A DNA stretch of 64,000 nt, taken from assembly GCA_043777375.1 (NCBI GenBank), contig JAYWHX010000184.1:1-64000 (forward strand), written 5' to 3'. This DNA comes from TH-plancto1 sp043777375 (GTDB taxonomy: Bacteria > Planctomycetota > Planctomycetia > Planctomycetales > Planctomycetaceae). Below, piece by piece: positions 35,080-43,787 of the stretch. A program made the translations under genes and the position numbers. The notes under the pieces are model-generated. The model worked only from the letters and a program-made list of their open reading frames with translations, was not told where the DNA came from and did not search any database. How positions within the stretch are numbered: the first letter of the stretch is position 1; every line of letters starts with the position of its first letter.

Positions 35080-36558
35080 ATGGCCGACTCAGTTTCCATG
35101 TTCTCCCCCCCCACAGTTCCACAGACAAGTCATCTCCACGGCCAGGCCCGCCCTCGAGGTCAGCGTCGCGCCCATTCCGCACTTCCGACGGCGAGCGCGA
35201 GCCCTGTCACCGGCTTCTGGAAGCAGGCCGCGCTGGTTCGCCCTGGGCCAAATGCACAGTGGGCTCTGGGCGGAATTGCGGGGCTGGCCGTGTTGCAATG
35301 GGTTTTCGCCTCGACGTTTCTGTCACTGCTGACTGGAATGGCGCTGCTCCTGGTCTGTTACTTGTCCTACCAGGAGTTCCGCTGGATCACACAGCGACAC
35401 CGCGAGATTCAGGTACGCCGTGCGATTCCCAATATGGTGGGTCGCGGGTTGGAATTCGGCCTGACTTGGGAGATTGAAAACCGGAGCGATACCTCGCTCG
35501 CCGGAGAGTTGCGAGACGTGTATCCAACGTCCGCCGAACCGCGTGCCACACTCCATCCATTTCTGATTGAGGGGCGTGGCGGACGGATGGAGATGTCTCA
35601 GGTGCTTCGAATTCCTCACCGAGGACGCTATGAATTCGGTTCCATCTGGATTGTCCTCTACGGACCAGGCGGGTGGATCGAGGTCCAGCGTCCCTACCCG
35701 CTCTCCGCCACAATCAAGGTCCTGCCCGAGCAGTTTGCATCACGCGATGAGTTGTTGAAAGATCGCGGAGCGGAGTTGCTCCTGCGCGATAAGACGACCC
35801 GCACCCGGCAACATGGGGCGGGCACCGAATTTGAGTCACTGATCGAGTATCGCGAAGGAGACGATCCCCGCCGGATCGATTGGCGAGCCACCGCCAGAAT
35901 TCAGCGCCCAGTCGTCAGACGGTTTCAAGTGGAGCGTCATCGTGACATCATGATTCTGATTGACTGCGGTCGTCTCATGGGCACTGAAACGGGAGCTGGA
36001 ACCAAGCTTGATCGGGCCGTTGACGCCGGTCTGATACTGGCTCGCGTCGCATTGCAAAGCGGTGACCGCTGCGGAATGGCTCTTTACGACAGCTCAGTTC
36101 TGGGCTATCTGCCGCCAGTCTCAGGCGTGCCATCGCTGAACACTCTGGTGAATAGCGTGTTCGACGCCAGCTCAAAGTTCCAGGAAACCGATTTTGGCCC
36201 CATGTTCGCTTTGCTCCAGTCCAGGCAAGCCAAGCGCTCTCTGATCGTGGTGATCTCCGACTTTTCTGATGAAGAGACTTCGCAAAGCCTCCGAGCTTCA
36301 CTGGCACGTTTGAGCCAAAGGCATGTCGTGCTCTTCGCCGCATTACGGACCCCGTTGCTGAAGCAGGTGCTCAGCGAGCCGACAACGACACTGATTGATG
36401 CTGCGAAGAAAGTCGTCACCCTTCGCCTGATGAGAGAACGACACCTCTCACTCCAGTCGCTGAAGCACTCCGGGGTATTCGTCGTTGATGTCGAACCGCA
36501 ACAGCTGACAGTACCACTCATCAATCAGTTTACGACGCTGAGACAGAGGAATCTGTAA
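35080..36558 (+). CDS. DUF58/VWA-like protein, MoxR partner
   Basis: Predicted 492 residues. A ~55-residue Pro/Arg-rich N-terminus precedes two adjacent hydrophobic segments (about 60-95). A beta-rich region follows, then the DUF58 signature EFESLIEYREGDDPRRIDWR with TARIQRPVVRRFQVERH, and a VWA-type fold with DIMILIDCGRLMG and RSLIVVISDFSDEE. The metal-site DxSxS of true VWA domains reads DCGRL here, so metal binding may be lost. DUF58 proteins are standard partners of MoxR ATPases. ATG 35080 is used; ATG 35098 is an alternative. Last gene of the cluster. Confidence 0.9.
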   Translation: MADSVSMFSPPTVPQTSHLHGQARPRGQRRAHSALPTASASPVTGFWKQAALVRPGPNAQWALGGIAGLAVLQWVFASTFLSLLTGMALLLVCYLSYQEFRWITQRHREIQVRRAIPNMVGRGLEFGLTWEIENRSDTSLAGELRDVYPTSAEPRATLHPFLIEGRGGRMEMSQVLRIPHRGRYEFGSIWIVLYGPGGWIEVQRPYPLSATIKVLPEQFASRDELLKDRGAELLLRDKTTRTRQHGAGTEFESLIEYREGDDPRRIDWRATARIQRPVVRRFQVERHRDIMILIDCGRLMGTETGAGTKLDRAVDAGLILARVALQSGDRCGMALYDSSVLGYLPPVSGVPSLNTLVNSVFDASSKFQETDFGPMFALLQSRQAKRSLIVVISDFSDEETSQSLRASLARLSQRHVVLFAALRTPLLKQVLSEPTTTLIDAAKKVVTLRLMRERHLSLQSLKHSGVFVVDVEPQQLTVPLINQFTTLRQRNL

Positions 36559-36669
36559 GTCCGGGAGCAGACCCGGGCATGTGGGCTGAGATTCTCGAAT
36601 TGTGATGACTCGCTGGCGGTTGCTGGACGAGTCGTTCATGCCAATGAAAAAGAGTGGGGGCTTTCTGAC

Positions 36670-37470
36670 TCACTCATCGACGGAGTTATGATTCTGCGAA
36701 CTCAAGGACACTCCAGCTGGGGAAGACTGATCCCGAGGTCGAATCCAGAGGACAAGGCTCCTCAGGATCCAGGGCACGAAGGCCAACAGGCACAGTGCCA
36801 GAATCAGGCTTGGAGTCAGCAGGCTTCCCGGCCCCTTCTCGATCAGAGTCTTGAGGTCCACCGCCTGCGCCCCGGCATAGACGAACACGCAGGTCGCTGG
36901 CAGCATTCCCAGCTGGCTGATCCAGTAGAACCGTAACAGCGGATAGCGAGTGAGCCCCAATGCCAGATTCACCAGAAAGAACGGCACCTGAGGGAGCAGA
37001 CGCAGGGTGAGCAGGTAGAAGTCACCGTCGCGGGCCAGTGACTCCTCGATCACTTGCAATCGATTTCCCAACCGACGGGTGGCGATCTCGCGAAACAGTG
37101 TGCGGCTCAATCCACACGCCATCGTCGCCCCCAGTGACGAAGCGAAACTGACCAAGGCCAGTGCAGTCCAAAACCCAAACAACCATCCCGAGACCAGCGT
37201 GAGGAGACTCGCCCCCGGAATGGAGAGAGCGGTCATCGCGACGTACAACAGAAACGCGACCGCCAACACGGCCACCGGGTGCTGCACGTGCATCGCCCGG
37301 AACTCTGCCTCGCGTGCGATCAAATTCTCCGCCGACAACGACGACCGGTCTACGGCCAGCAGCACCAGGACAGCTGCCACCACGATGGCCAGCGCCCAGC
37401 GAGATGCTCGGGAACTCCCGGAGACGCTGGTGGGGGGGGAGGGCCGGGCGGTATCAGGTGAATTCGACAT
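36670..37470 (-). CDS. TVP38/TMEM64 (DedA-related) membrane protein
   Basis: Predicted 266 residues with about six hydrophobic segments. The conserved SNARE-associated/VTT-domain core is present: ALSIPGASLLTLVSGWLFGF, LGATMACGLSRTLF, LLTLRLLPQVPFFLVNLALG and ISQLGMLPATCVFVYAGAQ. Members of this superfamily are thought to move or scramble lipids such as undecaprenyl phosphate; the precise role of TVP38-type proteins is uncertain. The first ~25 residues are a Ser/Pro-rich tail. ATG 37470. Convergent with the DUF58 gene. Confidence 0.88.
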   Translation of the reverse strand: MSNSPDTARPSPPTSVSGSSRASRWALAIVVAAVLVLLAVDRSSLSAENLIAREAEFRAMHVQHPVAVLAVAFLLYVAMTALSIPGASLLTLVSGWLFGFWTALALVSFASSLGATMACGLSRTLFREIATRRLGNRLQVIEESLARDGDFYLLTLRLLPQVPFFLVNLALGLTRYPLLRFYWISQLGMLPATCVFVYAGAQAVDLKTLIEKGPGSLLTPSLILALCLLAFVPWILRSLVLWIRPRDQSSPAGVSLSSQNHNSVDE

Positions 37471-37624
37471 GTGGGCACGTTACCCCAACGTGGGCTGGCA
37501 ATGAAAGCCCCCCAAGGCCATCGCACTCCCCACGGAATCGGATGCAGTGGATTCGTGACTCGTCTTCGGCGAGACTCTGGATCAGTTCCTTTCGCCTGCG
37601 GACCATTTGGATTCAGGATCAGTG

Positions 37625-38665
37625 ATGACAGCTGCCCGATTGATTGGCATTGCTTGGACAATGCTCGCATCACTGGCCACGGGTGTCCTGCTCGCAGAAG
37701 ACATTCCGAGCCAAGCGACCGGGCGTGACTCCTCGATCGAGTGGAAGGACGATCAGCCCGATGCCCAGGCCATGCTGACCCAGATCGCGTGGCCCAGCAC
37801 CGATTTCTCGGTCACTTGGTCGCCCGTCGAAGGTCGAGATTTTCAGCGACTGGTCCGTTACCCCAGCCCAATCCCATCCGGGGATGCCATCAACGATCTG
37901 GTGTCGATGGAATGGTACATGCCCAAGCTGCCCGTGCTGCAAGCGGGATTGCTGCCCACGATTGTGGTGATTCACGAATCGGGCTCGGCCATGCCGGCGG
38001 GACGAGCCATCGCACGTGGCATCCAGCAGCGTGGGTTGAATGCGATCCTGTTGCACTTGCCCTACTACGGAGAGCGTCGCGGGAAGAAGGGGCGGGACCA
38101 GAGCGAGTTCCTGATCACGATGCGGCAAGGGGTCGCCGATGCTCGACGAGCCTTTGACGCAGTCGCCGCACTGCCCGGGGTCGACAAGACGCGGATCTCG
38201 CTGCAAGGCACGAGCCTTGGTGGTTTCGTGGCGACCTCAGCGGCCAGCCTCGACGCCTGCTACCACCAGACATTCATCATGCTGGCCGGGGGAGACCTGC
38301 ACGACATGATCATGCATGGCAAACAGGACACCGCTCAACTCCGCGAACAACTTGACAAAGCGGGATACACTGGCGACAAACTCAAAGACTTGTTGAATCA
38401 AGTTGAGCCAACCCGTATCGCTCATCGCCTGCCCCCCGATCGAACCTGGGTCTATGCCGCCCTGCAAGACGATGTGGTTCCCATCCGCAACGCCCGCATC
38501 CTCGCCGACGCGATCAAGCTCGACAGAAAACACCGCATGGAATTCGTCGGCGGACACTACTCCGCAGCGCTGTGGTTGCCGGTTGTCGTCGATCACTTTA
38601 CGAAGACGGCTATGAGTACAAGAGTAGCAGAGGAATCCATTCCGTCTCGCGGGACAACGCCCTGA
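37625..38665 (+). CDS. Secreted alpha/beta hydrolase
   Basis: Predicted 346 residues from ATG 37625, with AGGA six bases upstream; the open frame starts at a TTG six codons earlier. A signal peptide (RLIGIAWTMLASLATGVLLA) leads into an alpha/beta-hydrolase fold. The oxyanion region is VVIHESGSAMPAGRAIARG, the nucleophile elbow GTSLGG carries the catalytic Ser, the acid is probably in ALQDDVVPI, and VGGHYSA provides the catalytic His. Substrate unknown. Divergent from the TVP38 gene. Confidence 0.82.
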   Translation: MTAARLIGIAWTMLASLATGVLLAEDIPSQATGRDSSIEWKDDQPDAQAMLTQIAWPSTDFSVTWSPVEGRDFQRLVRYPSPIPSGDAINDLVSMEWYMPKLPVLQAGLLPTIVVIHESGSAMPAGRAIARGIQQRGLNAILLHLPYYGERRGKKGRDQSEFLITMRQGVADARRAFDAVAALPGVDKTRISLQGTSLGGFVATSAASLDACYHQTFIMLAGGDLHDMIMHGKQDTAQLREQLDKAGYTGDKLKDLLNQVEPTRIAHRLPPDRTWVYAALQDDVVPIRNARILADAIKLDRKHRMEFVGGHYSAALWLPVVVDHFTKTAMSTRVAEESIPSRGTTP

Positions 38666-38738
38666 GCGTCCAGCGACCACCAGCACGCTGACCGACAGAA
38701 TCGGCCATGCCATTCAGACTCGCTACAATCACATCACC

Positions 38739-39173
38739 ATGACCGAAACACTTGTGCCTCTCTCCCCCGATCTCTCGGCATTTCACGCGTTGTCCGCATC
38801 TCGGCGAGCGTGGATTCAGGAGTTCCTGATACCCTGGTGCCGTACCGCGAATGTGCCATCGCTGCTGAAGGCAGAAATGGAATGGGGAGACATTGCGGGA
38901 CGAATCGATCCGCAATTCTCGCTGTGGCTCTGGGCGTGGAGTCGGTTTCCAGTGCTGTATGTGGATGGCTTGCGTGGGCTGGAAGAAAGCTACTTCGTCC
39001 GAGTCACCATGATCGATGGCTCGCAGCACAGCGGATACCCCGATGGCCGGTCGAGTCAACGGGCGCAGCTGGTCATCATGGATCGAGCGGACGGAAAGAC
39101 CGTCGAGCGCGGGCCGCTGCGACTTGACCAGGTCCAGTCCGTAGAGCGTGACTGTGAGACCAAAGCGGAGTGA
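38739..39173 (+). CDS. Small uncharacterised protein
   Basis: Predicted 144 residues, soluble, with no signal peptide. The middle holds a tryptophan-rich stretch (FSLWLWAWSRFPVLYVDG) followed by a beta-strand-rich end (YFVRVTMIDGSQHSGYPDG, RAQLVIMDRADGK). I do not recognise the family. It starts 73 bases after the hydrolase on the same strand and ends 10 bases before the convergent HEAT-repeat gene. Codon usage and the tight fit between real genes suggest it is expressed, but its role cannot be stated. Confidence 0.6.
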   Translation: MTETLVPLSPDLSAFHALSASRRAWIQEFLIPWCRTANVPSLLKAEMEWGDIAGRIDPQFSLWLWAWSRFPVLYVDGLRGLEESYFVRVTMIDGSQHSGYPDGRSSQRAQLVIMDRADGKTVERGPLRLDQVQSVERDCETKAE

Positions 39174-39183
39174 TTCGCATGAC

Positions 39184-41058
39184 CTACGGGGCTGCGGGCT
39201 GCTCCAGCAAGCTCGTCGGGGCTGGTTCGAGAAACCATCCCGTTCGTTCGACGGGCCCGGGCAGGGTAATCGGTAGATCCTTTCCGGAGATTCGCAGCAC
39301 GGCCCACCGCATGGCCAAGTCGACCGGCTCGCTGTCAACACGGTCTCCAATCATGGCCTTCAGCCCGCTTAACTGAGACACCGCTTTCATCCGCCCGAGG
39401 GCTAATGCGCTCGTCCGACGAACTTCAGCCCATTCTGGAGGCATGCCTGATGCTTCACGAACCCGCCCCATGAGTTGATTCGCAAGATTCTCGACCACTT
39501 CTGGCTCAGGTTTATCAGTTAGTCCCAGCAAGTCGGTGGCTTTGGATACGGCGTTCTTTTCTGTGGCCCCTGCGGCAACCTTCTCCGCGGATACCCCTGC
39601 GGCGTCTTCATAAATCTGCCCCAGACCCCAGATTGCCGCCGAGCGAGAAGTCGGACCAAATTTCATGGTCTTCGGGACATAGACCATCATCACGGAAGCG
39701 GCGGGCTTGTATTTAAATTTGCCGAGTGCTTCGCACAGGTGAGCGACCTGAGAGTCCACTCCGGGCAGCAACATCGACTCTCTCTGGCTCTGACGTTTCA
39801 GATGGGCTGTCATTGCCGGGGCAGTACTGGGGACCGCCAAGATTCTTAAAGACCATCCCGTAGCGATCATCACCTCGTCACGATCCGAATTCAGCAATTC
39901 GATCAGTCGAGGAGTGACTTCGGGGCGGTTCAGGGCGGCCAGCAGCAGGGCGGCCTGCTCTTGTCCTCGCCAGTTATCGCCATTGAGCGTGCGGATCGTC
40001 GACTCTCGAATGACCGCCTCGAACGCAGCTTCCGAGGAATGAGTGAAGAATCCTTCTCGCACCAGACCGCGCAGGTCGGGATGTGGGTCATTCAGTTTTG
40101 CAGACAGAGTTTCAAGCCGTTCAACAGTCGGCAATAACAGATACGCCTCAATCGCGATTCGTCGGACATTGGCGTCTCGGCTGTTGAGGCTGGCTTCGGC
40201 AATTGGCAAGACGAGTTGTGGATCGGATGCAAACAGCGTCCGCAGTGCGATCCCACACACTGCGGGTTCACTGTCGATGGCCAGTTTCTGATTGAGCTCC
40301 ACAGATTCTGTGGAGCGATGACGGACGAGGAATGAAGCGGCACAGAGTCGCTCGATCACCTGCTTTTCACCGCGGGCAATGAGTTGCCTCGTCGCTGGTT
40401 CGAGCCCCACTTCGGCAGTCTCACCTGCAGCCCGTGCGGCAGCGAGTCGCACATCGACAGGCCGATCGGGATCGATCGCAATCGTCAACAGGTCGGCATG
40501 GAACGCAGCCACTCGGTTGTGCGAGAGACCATTGATCGCGAGGAGCAGATCGCGGCGTGATGTGGATTGGTTCTTCAGCCGCGCGCCCCAGATGGCCTGG
40601 ATGGGCTCATAGCTCCACCGGGCCAAGACCGGCTCGACGAGATGTCGGAGATCCGGGCCGTCTTTCTGAGACACTTCGAACAGGGTTGTGGCTGACTCGC
40701 GATAATCCATCTTGGTGAGCGCATGAGCTGCAGCGAAGCGTGTGGCCGGATGTGTCCCTTCCCTCTCTAAAATGGCCACCAGATCTGGCAGAAACACTTC
40801 CAGACCGGAGTGCCCGTATTTGTGGGCCAGCGTGATCGCCTCAGACGTTTGACGCTGCATCTCTGATTGCGGCTGAGCAATGGCCAGCTTCCAGAGTGGA
40901 AGCAAAGCCGGGTTGAGAAAAAAAGCGGCCTCCTGAGCACGCTCAGCGGGCTCCTGATCCATCAAGAAACTCGGCTGGATCGGGGATCGATCTGCGGCCT
41001 GGACACGCGTGGACTGCCCGACAAGCAGCAACAGGCCGATAAGTATTGCGAATCGCAT
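39184..41058 (-). CDS. Secreted HEAT-repeat protein
   Basis: Predicted 624 residues. A signal peptide (RFAILIGLLLLVGQSTRVQA) is followed by HEAT or armadillo-type helical repeats for most of the length: THPATRFAAAHALTKMD, PVDVRLAAARAAGETAEVG, REVIERL-like segments, DANVRRIAIEAYLLL, GQEQAALLLAALNRPEV and RRTSALALGRMKAVSQL. Such solenoids serve as binding platforms; no enzymatic motif is seen. It begins six bases after the end of the ABC permease gene and is probably the last gene of the four-gene leftward operon, so it may be the extracytoplasmic part of that transporter system. Confidence 0.8.
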   Translation of the reverse strand: MRFAILIGLLLLVGQSTRVQAADRSPIQPSFLMDQEPAERAQEAAFFLNPALLPLWKLAIAQPQSEMQRQTSEAITLAHKYGHSGLEVFLPDLVAILEREGTHPATRFAAAHALTKMDYRESATTLFEVSQKDGPDLRHLVEPVLARWSYEPIQAIWGARLKNQSTSRRDLLLAINGLSHNRVAAFHADLLTIAIDPDRPVDVRLAAARAAGETAEVGLEPATRQLIARGEKQVIERLCAASFLVRHRSTESVELNQKLAIDSEPAVCGIALRTLFASDPQLVLPIAEASLNSRDANVRRIAIEAYLLLPTVERLETLSAKLNDPHPDLRGLVREGFFTHSSEAAFEAVIRESTIRTLNGDNWRGQEQAALLLAALNRPEVTPRLIELLNSDRDEVMIATGWSLRILAVPSTAPAMTAHLKRQSQRESMLLPGVDSQVAHLCEALGKFKYKPAASVMMVYVPKTMKFGPTSRSAAIWGLGQIYEDAAGVSAEKVAAGATEKNAVSKATDLLGLTDKPEPEVVENLANQLMGRVREASGMPPEWAEVRRTSALALGRMKAVSQLSGLKAMIGDRVDSEPVDLAMRWAVLRISGKDLPITLPGPVERTGWFLEPAPTSLLEQPAAP

Positions 41059-41064
41059 AACGAC

Positions 41065-42723
41065 CTACTGTGGGCGGGACAGACGAACGGTTTGAACGAA
41101 CAACAACACCAAACTCAACAGCGAGGCGACTCCGACCACTCCCCAGTGAATTGGAATCAGGTCATATTCCTTGAACCCCGGGAATCTGATGACAGACAAA
41201 GCTGCTGCAATTGGGTTGATGGCGAGGAACTTTTCCACGGTGTCGTGTCCAAAAGGAGCACCACGCCCCATCCAGACCAGAAGTGGCAGGGTGCAGACCG
41301 CGACCAGCATGGCATAGGCCGCAGCCGTCGCCGTCGCTGTATTCCGGAACAGACTGCCAACAGCTGCGCTGCTCAAGGTGGCAAACACGGCAGTTGTTAG
41401 CAAGCAAATTACGACTCGCTCGATCTGTGGGCGTTGGCCCGGATCAATCCAAACCATCACGAGATAGCCGGGCAGGGTGGCACAGAGTACCAATGCCAGC
41501 GTGAGAAAGACCGACAGGAGTTTGCCCCACAGAATGCGAACAATCGACAGCGGAGTCATCTGGAGCAAGACCCACCCCCCAGACTCCCGTTCAGTGCAGA
41601 TTAACCCGGCTGTCAGGCTGGGAGTGATCAGCACCAGGAGAGCGACTTGCAGAATCACGAGGATGCCCACAATTGTTGAGACATCCCACGCAATCGTGCG
41701 AGTTGTCGTCAGGATCGCGAGTGCAAGTGCCAGCACAGCACACACTGATACCAACCTCAACAGCCAGTGAAGCCGGCCGAATTTCCGGCAGCGGAACTCC
41801 TTCATCATGACAGGGTTGACCAGCGGTCCCATCGATCGAGATCGCCGACTGGGGTCAACGATGAACATCAAGCGTCGGAAAAAACGCACTTTCAGGTTCT
41901 GGTCTTCCACGATTGTCCCCGCACTCCGGACACGATCAAACATCGTGAAGTTCAGTCGACTCATCGTCCACACAGCGCAGATCGCTGTGATCGCCAGCGA
42001 TAGGATGCAGAAACGGAGAGGAACGTTTGTCGTCGACGCGATCCCATGACTCGCGGCATCCGCACCACCGAGCAGAGACGAAATTGCCGCCACTGGTGAC
42101 AGACACCGCAGCCAATCTGACACGGTTTCAATCGGCCCCCCGTTCCCCACGAACAGGGCATAGGGCACCAATGTGATCAGGCCGAGCCCCAAGACCACTC
42201 CATAGGCTCCACGAATGGCCGCATCGGCTGTGGTTGCAGTGCTGCTCACTAAGAGCGAGATCGCACAGAGCTCCAGTGCCGTCAGCGTCAGTACGAGATA
42301 ACACCCCCCCAATCCTCCCCCGAGAGAGACCCCTCCCAAGGCAAAGCAGGCTGCCGCTGCCGGCAAACTGACCAGCAACATTAACATGGCCAGACCGAAC
42401 GACGCGAAGAGCTTGCCGGAGAAGATCTTCCACGGCCCCAGTGGAGTGTTGAGGAGCAGGGCGAGCGTCCCCCGGTTCCGCTCCTTCACGAGACTCGTAG
42501 CAGGAAAGACTGGGAGCAGGAGCTGTACTGCTCCCAGCAGCCCCAGAATGAACAGCCGGAAGACCTCTTGCGAGCGGCTGCCAGACAACGCCATGCGAGG
42601 TTCAGTCGGCCAGCGGATCGCGACCAGCAGAGTGAACACGAGCGACAACAGGCCGAGCACAAAGACGGTGCGACGATCACGAAGTGTCCCGATGAACTCT
42701 CGCTGCAGAATGGGATTAGCCAC
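41065..42723 (-). CDS. ABC-2 type permease, two modules fused
   Basis: Predicted 552-residue integral membrane protein with about 12 hydrophobic segments. It seems to contain two consecutive ABC-2 permease modules: the block SLVKERNRGTLALLLNTPLG with WKIFSGKLFA in the first half is echoed by GLICTERESGGWVLLQMTPL with VRILWGKLLS in the second. Most ABC-2 permeases have one such module and dimerise, so this one may work as a single chain. Start GTG 42723 overlaps the stop of the ATPase gene by eight bases, indicating coupled translation. Exports an unknown substrate with the ATPase. Confidence 0.85.
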   Translation of the reverse strand: MANPILQREFIGTLRDRRTVFVLGLLSLVFTLLVAIRWPTEPRMALSGSRSQEVFRLFILGLLGAVQLLLPVFPATSLVKERNRGTLALLLNTPLGPWKIFSGKLFASFGLAMLMLLVSLPAAAACFALGGVSLGGGLGGCYLVLTLTALELCAISLLVSSTATTADAAIRGAYGVVLGLGLITLVPYALFVGNGGPIETVSDWLRCLSPVAAISSLLGGADAASHGIASTTNVPLRFCILSLAITAICAVWTMSRLNFTMFDRVRSAGTIVEDQNLKVRFFRRLMFIVDPSRRSRSMGPLVNPVMMKEFRCRKFGRLHWLLRLVSVCAVLALALAILTTTRTIAWDVSTIVGILVILQVALLVLITPSLTAGLICTERESGGWVLLQMTPLSIVRILWGKLLSVFLTLALVLCATLPGYLVMVWIDPGQRPQIERVVICLLTTAVFATLSSAAVGSLFRNTATATAAAYAMLVAVCTLPLLVWMGRGAPFGHDTVEKFLAINPIAAALSVIRFPGFKEYDLIPIHWGVVGVASLLSLVLLFVQTVRLSRPQ

Positions 42724-43732
42724 GAGCGGTGCCTCTCTTTCCGGCGACAGCAGCCTGAACAGTCACAGGCTTGGTGTTCGTCGGCTTGGCGTTGGCGAAC
42801 GACATGAACGCCTCTTCCAAGTCGGTCTGCAATTCACGGAACTGGGTGACGGGCAATCCTGCTTTCACCAGTTCCGACAGCAACTGTCCCAGCTGCGATT
42901 CGGGAATCGCGGTGCTGAAACGCACGACAGCTTCGCTGGGGGCTTCGGTGACTTCGGCATCGGGTTCGAGTGAGCCCCGAATAATTCCAGCGGCCCGTGA
43001 GACAAAGTCCGGGCTGAGGAGTTGGGCCTCGAGCGTTCTCCGCTGCGAAACCTGTTGACCAATCTCTTCGACGGTCCCAAACGCGCGCAGCTTGCCGTGC
43101 GTCATGATCGCCACGGTGTTACAGATGCGGGCCAGTTCTGGCAGGATGTGACTGGTCACGAGCAGCGTCTTGCCCATGCGGGCCAGCTTCAGGATCAGCT
43201 CTCGCATCTCGATGCGGGCCTGCGGGTCGAGTCCGTTGGCGGGCTCGTCCAGAATGATAACGCGGGGATCGTGGAGCAGGGTGCGGGCAATGCCGACGCG
43301 CTGGGCCATTCCGTGGCTCAGACTCTCGACAAATTTATCCTTCATATATGTGACGCCGGAGATTTCCATCACCTCTTCGATGCGCTGGATGCGGGGTTTC
43401 CGACGGATCCCGAAGGCCGCACCGAAGAAGTCGAGGTACTCGTGCACACGCATGTTGTCGTAGGAGCCAAACTTGTCGGGCATGTAGCCTACGAGTTGTT
43501 TGATTTCCCGTGATTGTGTGACGCAGTTTGCGCCCGCAATCGTAGCTGTCCCACTGGTCGGACGCAGGAGTCCGACCAGCACCCGAATCGCGGTGGTCTT
43601 CCCGGCCCCATTGGGGCCAATCAGACCGAGGACGTGCCCCGCTGGGATTTGCAGCGTGAGGTCGTCTAACGCGGTAAACTCTCCGTATCTCTTGGTGAGA
43701 TTTCGAATATCGACGACAGGGGTTTCGCTCAT
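42716..43732 (-). CDS. ABC transporter ATP-binding protein
   Basis: Predicted 338 residues. The nucleotide-binding domain covers about 1-230: Walker A GLIGPNGAGKTT, Q-loop VGYMPDKFGSYDNM, signature LSHGMAQRVGIA (Gly usually follows the Ser; here His), Walker B VIILDEPANGLDPQ and H-loop LLVTSHI. The C-terminal ~100 residues form the accessory domain seen in exporters of the DRA/CcmA type. Overlaps the permease gene start and follows the large membrane protein gene by 55 bases. Confidence 0.92.
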   Translation of the reverse strand: MSETPVVDIRNLTKRYGEFTALDDLTLQIPAGHVLGLIGPNGAGKTTAIRVLVGLLRPTSGTATIAGANCVTQSREIKQLVGYMPDKFGSYDNMRVHEYLDFFGAAFGIRRKPRIQRIEEVMEISGVTYMKDKFVESLSHGMAQRVGIARTLLHDPRVIILDEPANGLDPQARIEMRELILKLARMGKTLLVTSHILPELARICNTVAIMTHGKLRAFGTVEEIGQQVSQRRTLEAQLLSPDFVSRAAGIIRGSLEPDAEVTEAPSEAVVRFSTAIPESQLGQLLSELVKAGLPVTQFRELQTDLEEAFMSFANAKPTNTKPVTVQAAVAGKRGTARG

Positions 43733-43787
43733 AGTAGATTCGGTTCAGGGAATGCGAATGGAGGTTTTGGAGCAGCGATCGTCACTC

